A stretch of DNA of 64,000 bases from Haloterrigena turkmenica DSM 5511. GTDB lineage: Archaea; Halobacteriota; Halobacteria; Halobacteriales; Natrialbaceae. Of the stretch, positions 1 through 7,994 are shown one piece after another (within the stretch, counting starts at the first letter, position 1; each line of letters opens with the position of its first letter). The stretch covers positions 434,001-498,000 of the forward strand of contig NC_013743.1 of the NCBI RefSeq assembly GCF_000025325.1, in the 5' to 3' direction. Under the pieces are notes generated by a model, which was given only the letters and a program-made list of their open reading frames with translations, did not search any database and was not told the DNA's origin. The position numbers and the translations under genes are program-made.

Positions 1-424
1 CCATCGCCAGCCGCTGGGCCATCCCCTTCGAGTAGTCGCCGACCGGGCGCTCGGCGTCCGCGCGGTCGAGGCCGACGCGGTCGAGCAGCGCCTCGGGCGA
101 CTCGCTGCCGCCTTTGGACGCGAGGGCGAACTCGAGGTGGCGATACCCCGAGGAGCGTTCCCAGAGGTCGAACCCGTCGGGGAGGATGCCGACCCGGTCG
201 CGGACGGCGTCGGTTTCGTCCTGCGCGTCGTGGCCGAGCACCGTCGCCGAACCGTCGGTCGGTCGGATGAAGTCGAGCAGGAGGTCGATCGTCGTCGTTT
301 TGCCGGCGCCGTTGGGACCGAGGAAGCCGAACACCTCGCCCTCGTCGACGGACAACTCGAGCCCCTCGAGGGCCGCTTCGTCACCGTAGCGCTTCGTCAG
401 GTTCCTCGTCTCGATGGCCGCCAT
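1..424 (-). CDS. ABC transporter ATP-binding protein, 3' part outside window
   Basis: The first 141 residues of an ABC-type ATPase are present; the C-terminus lies beyond the left edge. The Walker A motif GPNGAGKTTT is near residue 39 and the signature-like YSKGMAQRL near residue 133. The arrangement (ATPase with an N-terminal ETRNLTKRYG strand, gene alone) fits the ATPase half of an ABC-2/CcmA-type exporter whose permease would follow to the left. The start is the ATG at 424, right before the first core strand. The best promoter candidate upstream is TATATAAA at 668-675, leaving a long leader. The substrate cannot be read from the sequence. Confidence 0.9.
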   Translation of the reverse strand, partial: MAAIETRNLTKRYGDEAALEGLELSVDEGEVFGFLGPNGAGKTTTIDLLLDFIRPTDGSATVLGHDAQDETDAVRDRVGILPDGFDLWERSSGYRHLEFALASKGGSESPEALLDRVGLDRADAERPVGDYSKGMAQRLAM

Positions 425-694
425 GGTTACCACTCCACCTCCGATTTTGCGGCGGCGGACGGATGACCGGCCGCGGGCGCGGTACGCGCGCGCTCGGCGA
501 GCGAGCGTGCGGGAGCGGTTCGAAACGTCGTCGACGCCGGACTGCCGGCCGTTCCGGGCGCGGCGTGGGCGGCGCGATAGTGCGGATCGCTCATTGCGTT
601 TCGAGCGTCGGCCGGAACGATCCTATAAGACGGTTCACAGTTGTCGGCCCCTCAGCCGTGCCGAACGTTTATATAGGACGAGCGGTCGAACCGC

Positions 695-1477
695 TCAGCG
701 GGCCAGTCCGTCCTGCAGGTCCTCGAGGGCCGCGCGGCTGGACGAGCCGAGCAGGACGCGGCTGAACTGGCCGACGAGCCAGGCGAAGCCGTTGCAGATC
801 GCCAGCGAGAGCAGCAACGCGAGGAGTCCGACGGCCGAGACCGCGAGCGCTTCGGGGAGGGACGTCACCTCCCACTCGGTGATCGTGACGGCGAACTCGG
901 CCCCGATCAGGAGGTCGTTCCACGGCAGTTGCAGCGACGGCGTGAGCTGGATCGGCTCGCCCTCGTTGACGAAGCCGACGTGGACGTTCGGGTTGTGGTA
1001 GTACAGCGGCGTCAGCAGGAGCGTTATCGCGGTCGTGAACAACATGACCAGCATGGAAAACGCCGCGGTCCCGATGGCGAACTTCGCGACGAGAAAGCCC
1101 ATCGCCTTGTACGTCTCGCGGCCGAGCAGGAGCGAGCGGAACCCGTCCGTCGCGTCCTCGTCGTCGAGGAACGGGTACTCCGGCGAGTCGATTTCGACCG
1201 AGAGCAGGTAGCGAGCGCTCGCGCGCTCGAAGGCCGCGAAGACGTGGCTGGCCAGAAGCACTGCCAGTAGAATCGGCGCGCCGACGAGGATCACCAGCAA
1301 GCCGACGCCCAGAGAAACCCCCGTGACCAGAAAGACGAAATAGAGGAGTCCGAGCGGGAACGCCAGCAGCAGATACAGCAGGTTCAGATAGGTCTGGGGA
1401 CGAAACGGGCTCGTTATCGCCGTCTGGACCGCCCGCCGGGCGGTCCCGGGAGGGGAGCGACCGGATCGGTGACTCAC
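695..1477 (-). CDS. Membrane protein with putative sensor domain (PF13796-like)
   Basis: A 260-residue membrane protein. Two adjoining hydrophobic segments lie at about residues 27-75 (core YLNLLYLLLAFPLGLLYF), a long one at 120-150 and a last one at 200-222. The layout, with the paired N-terminal helices, matches the putative sensor domain found in archaeal and actinobacterial membrane proteins (recognised from memory). I prefer the GTG start at 1477 because a TATA-like GATTTATGT at 1501-1509 lies 25-30 bases upstream, fitting a leaderless transcript. The ATG at 1504 sits inside that box. It precedes the ABC ATPase on the same strand by 270 bases and may act with it. Confidence 0.75.
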   Translation of the reverse strand: MSHRSGRSPPGTARRAVQTAITSPFRPQTYLNLLYLLLAFPLGLLYFVFLVTGVSLGVGLLVILVGAPILLAVLLASHVFAAFERASARYLLSVEIDSPEYPFLDDEDATDGFRSLLLGRETYKAMGFLVAKFAIGTAAFSMLVMLFTTAITLLLTPLYYHNPNVHVGFVNEGEPIQLTPSLQLPWNDLLIGAEFAVTITEWEVTSLPEALAVSAVGLLALLLSLAICNGFAWLVGQFSRVLLGSSSRAALEDLQDGLAR

Positions 1478-1783
1478 GACCGATTCTTTTCGGCCGTCTA
1501 ACATAAATCTTGGCGGAGGCCGATCGACGCGGCGAGCGCGGCCGTCGACGCGCTTTTCCGTCGCGTTCCGCAGGCACCGCTCGGTTGCCTCGAGGGTCGC
1601 GCGAACCGGTTACGGATCCGAACGATTATTTTCCTGTCGAACGCGATTCGAGACAGACGTGTCGTTTCGACAACCGAACAGCCACGGCGAGTCCGCACTC
1701 GAGTCAGCCGGCCGTCCGTCCCGGTCGCTCACAACCGAGTCGCGCCCGGGAGCGGGTCGTCGTGGCGCTCGAGGGGACTGCCG

Positions 1784-2140
1784 ATGACGGCCGGCGTCGA
1801 TCCCGAGACCGAGGAGTTGCTCACCCTCCTCGAGGACGAGTACGCGCGGACGATCATCGTCGAAACGTACCGCGAGGCCCGGTCGGCCGACGCCCTGAGC
1901 GACGCCTGCGACGCCGACCCCTCGACCGTCTACCGACGCATCGATCGCCTCCAGGAACGGGGGCTCTTGCAGGACCAGCAACGGCTCGATCCGAACGGCC
2001 ACCACTACAAGGTCTACGTCGCCAGCCTCGAGCACGTCGGGATCGACGTCACCGAGGACGGGTTCGACGTCACGGTCGAGTACGCCGAGGAAGACGCCGC
2101 CGACACCTTCACACGGCTCTACGAGGAGTTTTCGGGATGA
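1784..2140 (+). CDS. Winged-helix transcriptional regulator (ArsR-like)
   Basis: A 118-residue protein with a helix-turn-helix: residues 35-65 read as the recognition region (ACDADPSTVYRRIDRLQERG) followed by a wing. The short acidic C-terminal part (DVTVEYAEEDAADTFTRLYEEF) is typical of small haloarchaeal regulators. Its stop overlaps the next start by an ATGA, so it is translationally coupled to the small membrane protein at 2137. Probable role: transcriptional control of its own three-gene operon. The signal is unknown. Confidence 0.85.
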   Translation: MTAGVDPETEELLTLLEDEYARTIIVETYREARSADALSDACDADPSTVYRRIDRLQERGLLQDQQRLDPNGHHYKVYVASLEHVGIDVTEDGFDVTVEYAEEDAADTFTRLYEEFSG

Positions 2141-2595
2141 TCGGAACTACCAGCGCGACGACCGGCGGGCTCGAGGCGATCCGCGGAGCGACTGCGTCCG
2201 TCGCATTCAGGAGGCCCACGTCCGGAAGAGTCGTGTCGCCGCTGGGCGATTCCCCTGCACTCGAGTCGTCGCCGACGCCGGATCCGGTTCAGGTCTCGGT
2301 CGACAGCGTCGGCGGATCGACGCCCGTCGTGCTCGCTGCCATCGTGACCTTCTTCGTGGCGACCGTCCTCGCCGTGCTCGTCACTTACCGGTTCGTCGAG
2401 GGCTACCGCCGGACGAAGGCACGGCCGATCCTGTGGCTCGCCGTCGGCATGTTCCTGCTCGCACCGAGCCCGATGTTCCTCCGCCTGCTCGCGGGCAACG
2501 TCGCGGCGATTCCCCTCTCGGCGCAGTTGCTGTTGACGACGCTGTCGGAACTGTGCGGCCTGCTCGTCATCCTCTATGCCGTCTACACCACCTGA
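2137..2595 (+). CDS. Small membrane protein, DUF7521-like
   Basis: 152 residues. The first 65 residues are polar and low-complexity; three hydrophobic segments follow at about 68-90, 100-120 and 128-150. The loop YRFVEGYRRTKARPILWLAVG is shared in pattern with the next gene and with the protein at 56463, so the three are paralogues. Start: ATG overlapping the stop of the upstream regulator. The function is unknown. Co-transcription with an HTH protein suggests a membrane-linked sensor or effector. Confidence 0.7.
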   Translation: MIGTTSATTGGLEAIRGATASVAFRRPTSGRVVSPLGDSPALESSPTPDPVQVSVDSVGGSTPVVLAAIVTFFVATVLAVLVTYRFVEGYRRTKARPILWLAVGMFLLAPSPMFLRLLAGNVAAIPLSAQLLLTTLSELCGLLVILYAVYTT

Positions 2596-2597
2596 AA

Positions 2598-2885
2598 ATG
2601 ACACTCGAATCCATCACCGCGGTCGCGTCCGCCCTCACGGCAGTCGTCGGACTGTTCGTCGCCTATCTCGCGTATCGCGGCTACCGGCGCAACGACAGTC
2701 GGACGATGCGCGCGCTCGCGTTCGGCATCGTCTGTATCGCCGTCGTTCCCTACGTGATCCTCTATCTCGCCGATCCGTCCCTCGGACTCACCGACGCCCA
2801 GGGCCTGCTCGCGATCACCCTCTCTCACACCGTCGGACTGGCCGCCATCTACCGGACGTTCGACCGCGGATCGTCCGACGCGTGA
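2598..2885 (+). CDS. Small membrane protein, DUF7521-like
   Basis: 95 residues with three hydrophobic segments (about 5-27, 36-58 and 68-88). The cytoplasmic loop AYRGYRRNDSRTMRALAFG matches the YRR-x-x-x-R-x-L pattern of the upstream gene. It starts two bases after that gene's stop, so it is the third gene of the HTH operon. No catalytic residues are apparent. Confidence 0.75.
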   Translation: MTLESITAVASALTAVVGLFVAYLAYRGYRRNDSRTMRALAFGIVCIAVVPYVILYLADPSLGLTDAQGLLAITLSHTVGLAAIYRTFDRGSSDA

Positions 2886-2996
2886 TCGGTGGTTGCTCCG
2901 GCGTCTCCACTCGAGAGCTGATGTCTCGAAAATCCGCGTGTCGATTGGCGACGCGTATCGCTTCCCCGTCTGCGTCCGACTCCCCTGTGATCGAGC

Positions 2997-3599
2997 CTAC
3001 AGTTCCTCGATGCTCCCGTCGGCTTCGCGCTCGCGGAAGACCTGGCCCTCGAACAGCGTGACGACGACGTCGTCGTCCTGCCAGGCCGTCGGCGGCAGCC
3101 CCGCCTTTCGACAAGTGCGATCGAGGTACTCGCGGGCGCTCCACTGGTTCTCGACCGGCACCGTCGGGTAGAGCCAGCCGCCCTCGCCGCCGCCGTCGAT
3201 GGAGATCCCGTGGGTCCCCAGTTCGAGATCCGCCAGGGGATCGTCCGTCAGGAGAACGTTCCTGACGGCACAGACCGAGACGGTGAGATTCGGCAGCTCG
3301 GAGGGGGTCACCTCGGAGCCACAGGAGTCCTCGCTGGCGGCCTCGATCGCCGAATCGACGATCACGTGACCGAGCTGTTCCCCGGATCGGTAGCCGCCGG
3401 CGCAGCCGCGAAGGCTCCCCCGGCCGCGCGTTGACTCGAGCCGAACGAACGCGCCGGTTCGCTCGTAGAAGGCCTCGCGCATGCTGCCCGGTTGTTCTCG
3501 TTGCCCGTGTTGTACGAAAGATTCGACGGCTTCGCGCGCGAGTTCGACCGCGCGTGCACCGTCTTCGTAGGAGAGTTCGACGCCCTGTCGCTGGGACAT
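2997..3599 (-). CDS. AMMECR1 / TIGR00296 family protein
   Basis: 200 residues covering the whole AMMECR1 fold. Family landmarks are the LRGCAGGYRSG stretch (about residue 57) and the C-terminal half with the segment TVPVENQWSAREYLDRTCRKAGL. The start is the ATG at 3599 (MSQRQG); longer in-frame versions would run into the rnpB promoter. The family is conserved in archaea and eukaryotes; archaeal members are sometimes tied to radical-SAM AmmeMemoRadiSam systems, but none is adjacent here. The biochemical role is unproven. Confidence 0.9.
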   Translation of the reverse strand: MSQRQGVELSYEDGARAVELAREAVESFVQHGQREQPGSMREAFYERTGAFVRLESTRGRGSLRGCAGGYRSGEQLGHVIVDSAIEAASEDSCGSEVTPSELPNLTVSVCAVRNVLLTDDPLADLELGTHGISIDGGGEGGWLYPTVPVENQWSAREYLDRTCRKAGLPPTAWQDDDVVVTLFEGQVFREREADGSIEEL

Positions 3600-3675
3600 A
3601 CAGATGTACATGGGAATAGTCGTCCTAAAACGCTTCCATTCGTTACGGTGTTCTTTTTGTACGTCGACCGGGGGA

Positions 3676-3681
3676 CTTATT
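3676..3681 (+). promoter_or_regulatory. TATA box of rnpB
   Basis: CTTATT lies 22-27 bases before the first base of the proposed P1 helix of RNase P RNA (3703), the normal archaeal distance between TATA box and transcription start. Confidence 0.55.
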
Positions 3682-3700
3682 CGGCCGACGCGCCTACCTC

Positions 3701-4178
3701 GAGTGGGAGAGAGAGCCCGGCCGCCGCGATGGCCCCGCCGGCAACGGCGCGGCCACCTACCGTTGGCCACCTCTCCGAGGTGCCCAACGTACCTAACGTG
3801 GCCCATCTCTTCGAGATGCGCCACGCTCGCGAGGAAAGTCCCCCCACCTGTTCGGGCAGGTGACCGGACGCAAGTCCGGAGCGGGAGACCGCTGGCTCTG
3901 GAACAGAAACGACACGTCTCGGCCCGACCGATGATGCCTGCGAACCCGACCGAGAGGAAGGGGAGCTAACCGGCAGAGGGAAGCGTGGTTCGAATCCACG
4001 GATCGCGCCGACGGCGCGATCGACCGTACAGAGACGGCCGAGGACCGATGGAACGGCGAACCCTCACCGGTGCAAGTCCGCGCCGTGGTAGCCCGAACGC
4101 CCCGCGGTTTCCGCGGACGGCGCGGACGCTCAGCCGAATGCCGGATCGAACAGAAGGGGGCTTACTCCTCTCACCCGT
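3701..4178 (+). ncRNA. rnpB: RNase P RNA (archaeal type A)
   Basis: The catalytic RNA of RNase P, which matures tRNA 5' ends. The universally conserved core is visible: GAGGAAAGTCC at 3831-3841 (CR I, P4 5' strand), GCAAGTCC in the middle, GCCGAATGCC at about 4133-4142 and ACAGAAGGGGGCTTA at 4150-4164 (CR V, P4 3' strand). The ends are set by a P1 helix I could pair by eye: GTGGGAG at 3703-3709 with CTCTCAC at 4168-4174. The total of about 478 nt is somewhat long for haloarchaea because of extended hairpins at 3715-3825. All ORFs drawn across this stretch are spurious. Confidence 0.93.
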
Positions 4179-4380
4179 TTTCACGTCCTCGAGTGGCGAC
4201 GCGATACCAGCGTCGTTTTCGTTCACAGTTCGACGCGGCACTCACGTCAGGTAGTCCAATGAGCCGGGAACGGGTTTTCGAAGCAGGCTCGTAGAAGAGA
4301 ACGGATTCTCGTCTTCGCACGGTCGCCGACGTCGGGTGCTGAAAACGCTCGGTCGACGAACCGGTGTCGCTTTCGTTCTC

Positions 4381-5898
4381 TTAACAGCCCTGGTTCTCGC
4401 CTCCGTTTTTCTTTCTTTTCTTCTTCTTTCCGTTCTCGTCATCGCCGGTGCCCTCGTTAGTCGCACGCGCTTCGGTCAGTTGCACGTTCTCGTTCACCTG
4501 ATAGTTCAGCTGCTCCGCCACCGCGTCGCCGCGGTCCGTGGCGTACGCGACCGCGCCGAACTGCTCGTTGACGTTCAGCTGCTCGACGAACTGTAACTGG
4601 TCGATGTCGACCTCGGCGACTTGCTGGGAACGCTCGCCGTCCCCGGTCTCGTAGGCGACCGCCCACGACTCGTCGCCGTTCGTGTCCGTCCCGTTCACTA
4701 CCGCACTCGCGCTGCGATGAGACTTGTCGATGTTCAGCGCCTCCGCCGACGCGACCTGCGCGTTGAAGTTCCCCTGGTAACTCTCTTGACGGGCCGTCGC
4801 CTGACTGTCGTCGACCCCGACGGCGATAGCCGCGTTCTGCAGGTTGATGTTCTCCTGCCCGACGCTCTGTACCTGCGTGACGTCGGCCGACGCCGTCTGC
4901 GCGTTCGACTGATCCGCTCCGGCTTTCGAGCGGGTCAGCTTCTCCTCCGAAACCGAGCCGACCATGTCGGCGCTGGCGGTGGCTTCGTCGAGGGATTTCG
5001 AATCGAAGTCGATCGCGGCGGCGTCGGCGACCTGTTCGTTCAGGTTACCCTGCGAACTCACCTGGCACGCCTCCGCGACGCTCCCGCTGCCGGCGGCGAT
5101 CGCGATGGCGACGCCCTGTTCGCTGACGTTCAGCTGCGAGACCGTCTGGGATTGCTCGACCGATGCGTCGGCCTCCTGGCGGTCGCCGTCGCCGATGTTC
5201 GCCGCGACGGCGTCGGCGTGCTGGTAGTTCTCGTTCGTCTGCGAACTGCGCTGGTACGCCCGCGATCGGCTCCCGTTCTCTGCGATCGCGACCGCGGTGT
5301 TCTGGCTGTTGTAGTTGTACTGGTCGACCTCCTGGCTCTGATCGATCGTCGCCTCGGCCGACTGCTCGCTCTGATAGGCGTCCTCGCCGACGACCAAGCC
5401 GGTGAACTCCCGACACTCGGCCTCCTCGGCGAAGACGACGTACGCCTGGCCGACGCCGGTGAACGTCCAGTCGGTCGTCTTCTCCTCAACGGTTACCGAT
5501 TCGGCGCTCCCGGCCTGGGTGTTGGTGTTGTTCTGGTCGGCCTGCTGTGCCGCCGTCGCCTCGCCGCCGTCGATCGCGATGCTGACGGCGTTGCCCTGCT
5601 GGGTGACGTTGAGTTGGGAGACGTCCTGGTACTGGATGACCTGCGCGGCTGAGTCCTGCGACGCCGCGGCGATCTCGTCCTCGTGCTCTTCGACCCACGA
5701 GTCGAGATCGGCTTCGGACGAGTCGGCTCCGAAGACCAGATACACGCTGTCACCGTCGACGTCGCGCTTTCCGTCCGAGTCCGCGTGCGAACGGCCAGTA
5801 CCCGTTACGAGGGCGCCGGCACCGAATCCGGTCGCTGCGATTCCTTTGAGATAGCCTCTTCGCTTCAGTCCGTCCTGGTTTTCGTGATTGTCAGCCAT
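4381..5898 (-). CDS. Tat-exported Gln/Asn-ladder repeat protein, putative curli-like amyloid
   Basis: 505 residues. A twin-arginine signal (KRRGYLKGIAATGFGAGAL) at residues 12-30 fixes the start at the ATG 5898. The rest is five copies of a ~50-residue unit at about 85-133, 182-233, 243-295, 336-389 and 427-480. The pattern is Q-x-Q-x-V-x-Q-x-N, then x-x-Q-x-x-A-x-A-x-A, then Q-x-x-x-Q-x-N-x-N-x-Q-x-A. This is the Gln/Asn/Ala ladder of beta-solenoid amyloids such as curlin (typical motif Q-x-G-x-N-x-A-x-x-x-Q). Spacers carry VYLVFGADSSEAD and AYVVFAEEAECRE stretches. Cysteines are at 162, 278 and the very last residue (505). The tail holds KKKKRKK, odd for a halophile. No membrane anchor is seen. 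Homology to curlin is inferred from pattern only. Confidence 0.8.
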   Translation of the reverse strand: MADNHENQDGLKRRGYLKGIAATGFGAGALVTGTGRSHADSDGKRDVDGDSVYLVFGADSSEADLDSWVEEHEDEIAAASQDSAAQVIQYQDVSQLNVTQQGNAVSIAIDGGEATAAQQADQNNTNTQAGSAESVTVEEKTTDWTFTGVGQAYVVFAEEAECREFTGLVVGEDAYQSEQSAEATIDQSQEVDQYNYNSQNTAVAIAENGSRSRAYQRSSQTNENYQHADAVAANIGDGDRQEADASVEQSQTVSQLNVSEQGVAIAIAAGSGSVAEACQVSSQGNLNEQVADAAAIDFDSKSLDEATASADMVGSVSEEKLTRSKAGADQSNAQTASADVTQVQSVGQENINLQNAAIAVGVDDSQATARQESYQGNFNAQVASAEALNIDKSHRSASAVVNGTDTNGDESWAVAYETGDGERSQQVAEVDIDQLQFVEQLNVNEQFGAVAYATDRGDAVAEQLNYQVNENVQLTEARATNEGTGDDENGKKKKRKKNGGENQGC

Positions 5899-5950
5899 GA
5901 CGCAGTTCGGCAGATGATAATTCCGTATTCTGTTATTGACCGACACACTG

Positions 5951-5960
5951 CAATAATTAG
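5951..5960 (-). promoter_or_regulatory. TATA box of the repeat-protein gene
   Basis: CTAATTATTG on the minus strand, in an AT-rich gap, 53-62 bases before the ATG at 5898. It implies a 5' leader of about 30 bases. Confidence 0.5.
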
Positions 5961-5974
5961 CTCTCTACCACATT

Positions 5975-5990
5975 GTTTCAAAACTGAAAC
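5975..5990. promoter_or_regulatory. 16-bp inverted repeat, possible operator
   Basis: GTTTCA-AAAC-TGAAAC, a perfect 6-bp inverted repeat with a 4-base spacer. It lies 15 bases upstream of the TATA box at 5951-5960, where archaeal activators or repressors commonly bind. Confidence 0.45.
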
Positions 5991-6191
5991 GGTACGGCGT
6001 GAGCCGTTGTATACGCCGCTCGGTGGCTGTTCAGGGATGCGGCTCGAGCAGCGGACGGTCAAACGCGGGCGACCCTCGAGTCAGTCTATGAGGACAGCGT
6101 CGCTCCGCGGTGGGGTTTCAGCGAGCGCGGTCGCTCCGACCGCCCGAACGAAACCGAAAAAAGCGATCAGTCACGCGTCGACGTGGCCGAT

Positions 6192-6584
6192 TCAGGGAGC
6201 CGGATCGACGGTGACCGTCCGTGAGTCGAAGCCGTTCTCGCACTCGATTCGCACCGGAAACACGTCTGTCGTCTGGACGGGGTAGGTCCTGTAGCCGAGC
6301 GTGACCGTGGTGCTCCGACCCGATGCGAGGGATACGTACTGGTTGTCGACCTCCGTCGGATCGTGACCGACGATACACCGCGCGTACCCCTGTAGTCGCA
6401 GGCGCCCGTGGTTCGTAATTCGTGCCGTCACGTTGAGCCACTGCCCGCCCTGAACCGGTTCGTTCGTTCTGATGATCTGTACCGTTGGTCGCGTGTGTCG
6501 ACCCGCCGCAGTCGACGCACCGCCGACGCCGGTGACCGCCGCGACGAGGGTGCCCGTCCCCCTCAGGATCTCTCTTCGTTCCAT
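6192..6584 (-). CDS. Small secreted beta-sandwich (CARDB/CsgH-like) protein
   Basis: 130 residues. The N-terminus MERREILRGTGTLVAAVTGV is a Tat-like signal (RR-E-I-L) followed by an Ala-rich cleavage region. The mature ~100 residues alternate short beta strands (VQIIRTNEPV, WLNVTARITNH, LQGYARCIVG, STTVTLGYRTY, FPVRIECEN, SRTVTVDP), as in CARDB or other Ig-like folds. Two cysteines (ARC, IEC) could form a disulfide. It lies 293 bases upstream of, and in the same direction as, the Gln/Asn repeat gene. By position and size it could be a secretion partner like bacterial CsgC/CsgH, but that is inference. Confidence 0.7.
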   Translation of the reverse strand: MERREILRGTGTLVAAVTGVGGASTAAGRHTRPTVQIIRTNEPVQGGQWLNVTARITNHGRLRLQGYARCIVGHDPTEVDNQYVSLASGRSTTVTLGYRTYPVQTTDVFPVRIECENGFDSRTVTVDPAP

Positions 6585-6905
6585 GACACACCGTGATCTT
6601 CGCTATCGCTCATCATAGTGTCATTCGGCGTCGATTCGACACTCCCCGTACGATTTCACCCCTTGAACGACCGCGACAGAACGCGTACCGATCGGATCGA
6701 CCGACCGCTCACCGTCCGTCGGGTTGACTGTTCGGTGAAACGACCGCTCGCTTTCCGTGGTGGTGCGTTCGGGCGATACTCGTGCGGTTTCGGCCCGTAC
6801 ACTCACCGTTTCGGAATCGGGATCGCGGGCCGGTCTTCGTTCTAACTACTTTCCCGCGGAACCATACGCATAGATTCAATCGGGCTCGAGTGGGACGCCC
6901 GAGAG
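6585..6905. other. Intergenic, divergent promoters
   Basis: A 321-base gap between divergent genes. It has no convincing ORF; the longest reading frames (about 60-75 codons) show random composition. It should hold the promoters of the genes at 6192-6584 and 6906-7712. Confidence 0.4.
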
Positions 6906-7712
6906 ATGGAACACGAACTCAAGGAGACGGACGCCGAACCCGTCGCAGTCGTGAACTTCCTGACCCAGTCGCCGGTTCGGATCGCCATCCTGGATCGACT
7001 CGACGAGACCGACCGGCTGAGCAAGACCGAACTGCGCGACGAGTTCGACGTCTCGCGGGTGACGGTCCAGCGGAACCTCGACGCACTCGAGGACCGAGAC
7101 CTGATCCGCAGTCACGTCCACGAGTACGAGATCCGTCCGCTGGGCGAACTCGTCGCCGACGAGCTCGACGCGACGATCGACACTATCGCCTTCGCCGAAC
7201 GAATTCGACCGTTTCTCCGCTGGTTTCCCGAGACGGCACTCGAGTTCGACGTCCGAGCGCTCGCCGACGCCACGGTCGTCGTCTCGGACTCGACGGACCC
7301 GTACGCCCCGGTGAACCGCCACATCGAGGCGATAGAGCGGGCGGATCGCTTCCGGTGTCTGCTTCCGGCGATCGGGTTACCGGCGCTGACGGTCGCCCAC
7401 GAGCGCGTCGTCGAGCACGATCAGCGCCAGGAAATCATCTGCAGTCCAGCCCTCGAGTCGACGGTGCGATCGGAACCGGAGTATCGGGACCTGGTCGCCG
7501 ATATCACGTCCCACGACGACTGCACGATGCGCGTCGCGGACAGCGAACTCACCTACTATCTCGGCCTCTTCGAGGAGGTCGTCCAGATCGGCGTCGAGGA
7601 CGACGACGGCATCCCTCGAGCGCTGGTCGAAACCGAGGCGTCCGAGATTCGGACGTGGGCGACCCGGACGTACGATTGCTATCGCGAGCGATCGGAGCCG
7701 ACCTCTCTCTGA
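6906..7712 (+). CDS. HTH regulator with FilR1-type sensor domain
   Basis: 268 residues. An N-terminal winged helix occupies residues 14-75 (VRIAILDRLDETDRLSKTEL then VSRVTVQRNLDALEDRDLI). The C-terminal ~150 residues have the pattern of the FilR1/DUF1724 middle domain: ETALEFDVRALADATVVVS, then a PYAPVNRHIEAIERADRF stretch and a final YYLGLFEEVVQIGVEDDDG. Such regulators are numerous in haloarchaea and mostly uncharacterised. The target is unknown; the divergent secreted-protein locus at 4.4-6.6 kb is the nearest candidate. Confidence 0.85.
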   Translation: MEHELKETDAEPVAVVNFLTQSPVRIAILDRLDETDRLSKTELRDEFDVSRVTVQRNLDALEDRDLIRSHVHEYEIRPLGELVADELDATIDTIAFAERIRPFLRWFPETALEFDVRALADATVVVSDSTDPYAPVNRHIEAIERADRFRCLLPAIGLPALTVAHERVVEHDQRQEIICSPALESTVRSEPEYRDLVADITSHDDCTMRVADSELTYYLGLFEEVVQIGVEDDDGIPRALVETEASEIRTWATRTYDCYRERSEPTSL

Positions 7713-7756
7713 GACGACCGTCGGTTCGACTCGAGGTACTCAGTATTGGGAAGAGA

Positions 7757-7990
7757 AACGCCTCGACGGAGCCTCACGCAAGCCAGACGGGACCGGAGAT
7801 TCCGCTGGAAACCGGCGGCGAAGCCGCTACTGGTGTATGAGCGTCCTGACGGAGTCCAACGCGAGCCGGGCGGGACCGAAGGTCCCGCTGGAAACCGGCG
7901 GCGAAGCCGCCAGTGACGCTAGCGAGCGTTGGGCACGTCAGGACCGAACGCAAAAGCGAGTGCTGAACAACGTGAAGCACTCGCGATAAG
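7757..7990 (-). repeat. tRNA-Arg 3'-end duplications with hairpins
   Basis: Directly downstream of tRNA-Arg. A 17-base copy of the tRNA 3' end (TGAGCGTCCTGACGGAG) at 7838-7854 repeats 7991-8007, and a worn copy lies near 7757-7772. A 26-base identical block occurs at 7802-7827 and 7885-7910, giving an ~82-bp period. Perfect hairpins: 7871-7877/7881-7887 and 7897-7902/7906-7911, both with GAA triloops, and a 9-bp stem 7956-7964/7976-7984 with the 11-base loop GAACAACGTGA. No gene is visible here. Confidence 0.75.
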
Positions 7991-7994
7991 TGAG

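Noticed and set aside
3966-4294. Small ORFs at 3966-4294
   Set aside because: They lie inside or across RNase P RNA.
4621-5652. 343-codon plus-strand frame over the repeat-protein gene
   Set aside because: Periodic Leu/Arg/Val frame created by the Gln/Asn repeats on the other strand; no start signal or family.
6621-6806. 61-codon minus-strand frame
   Set aside because: No promoter distance, family or codon bias; lies in a divergent promoter region.
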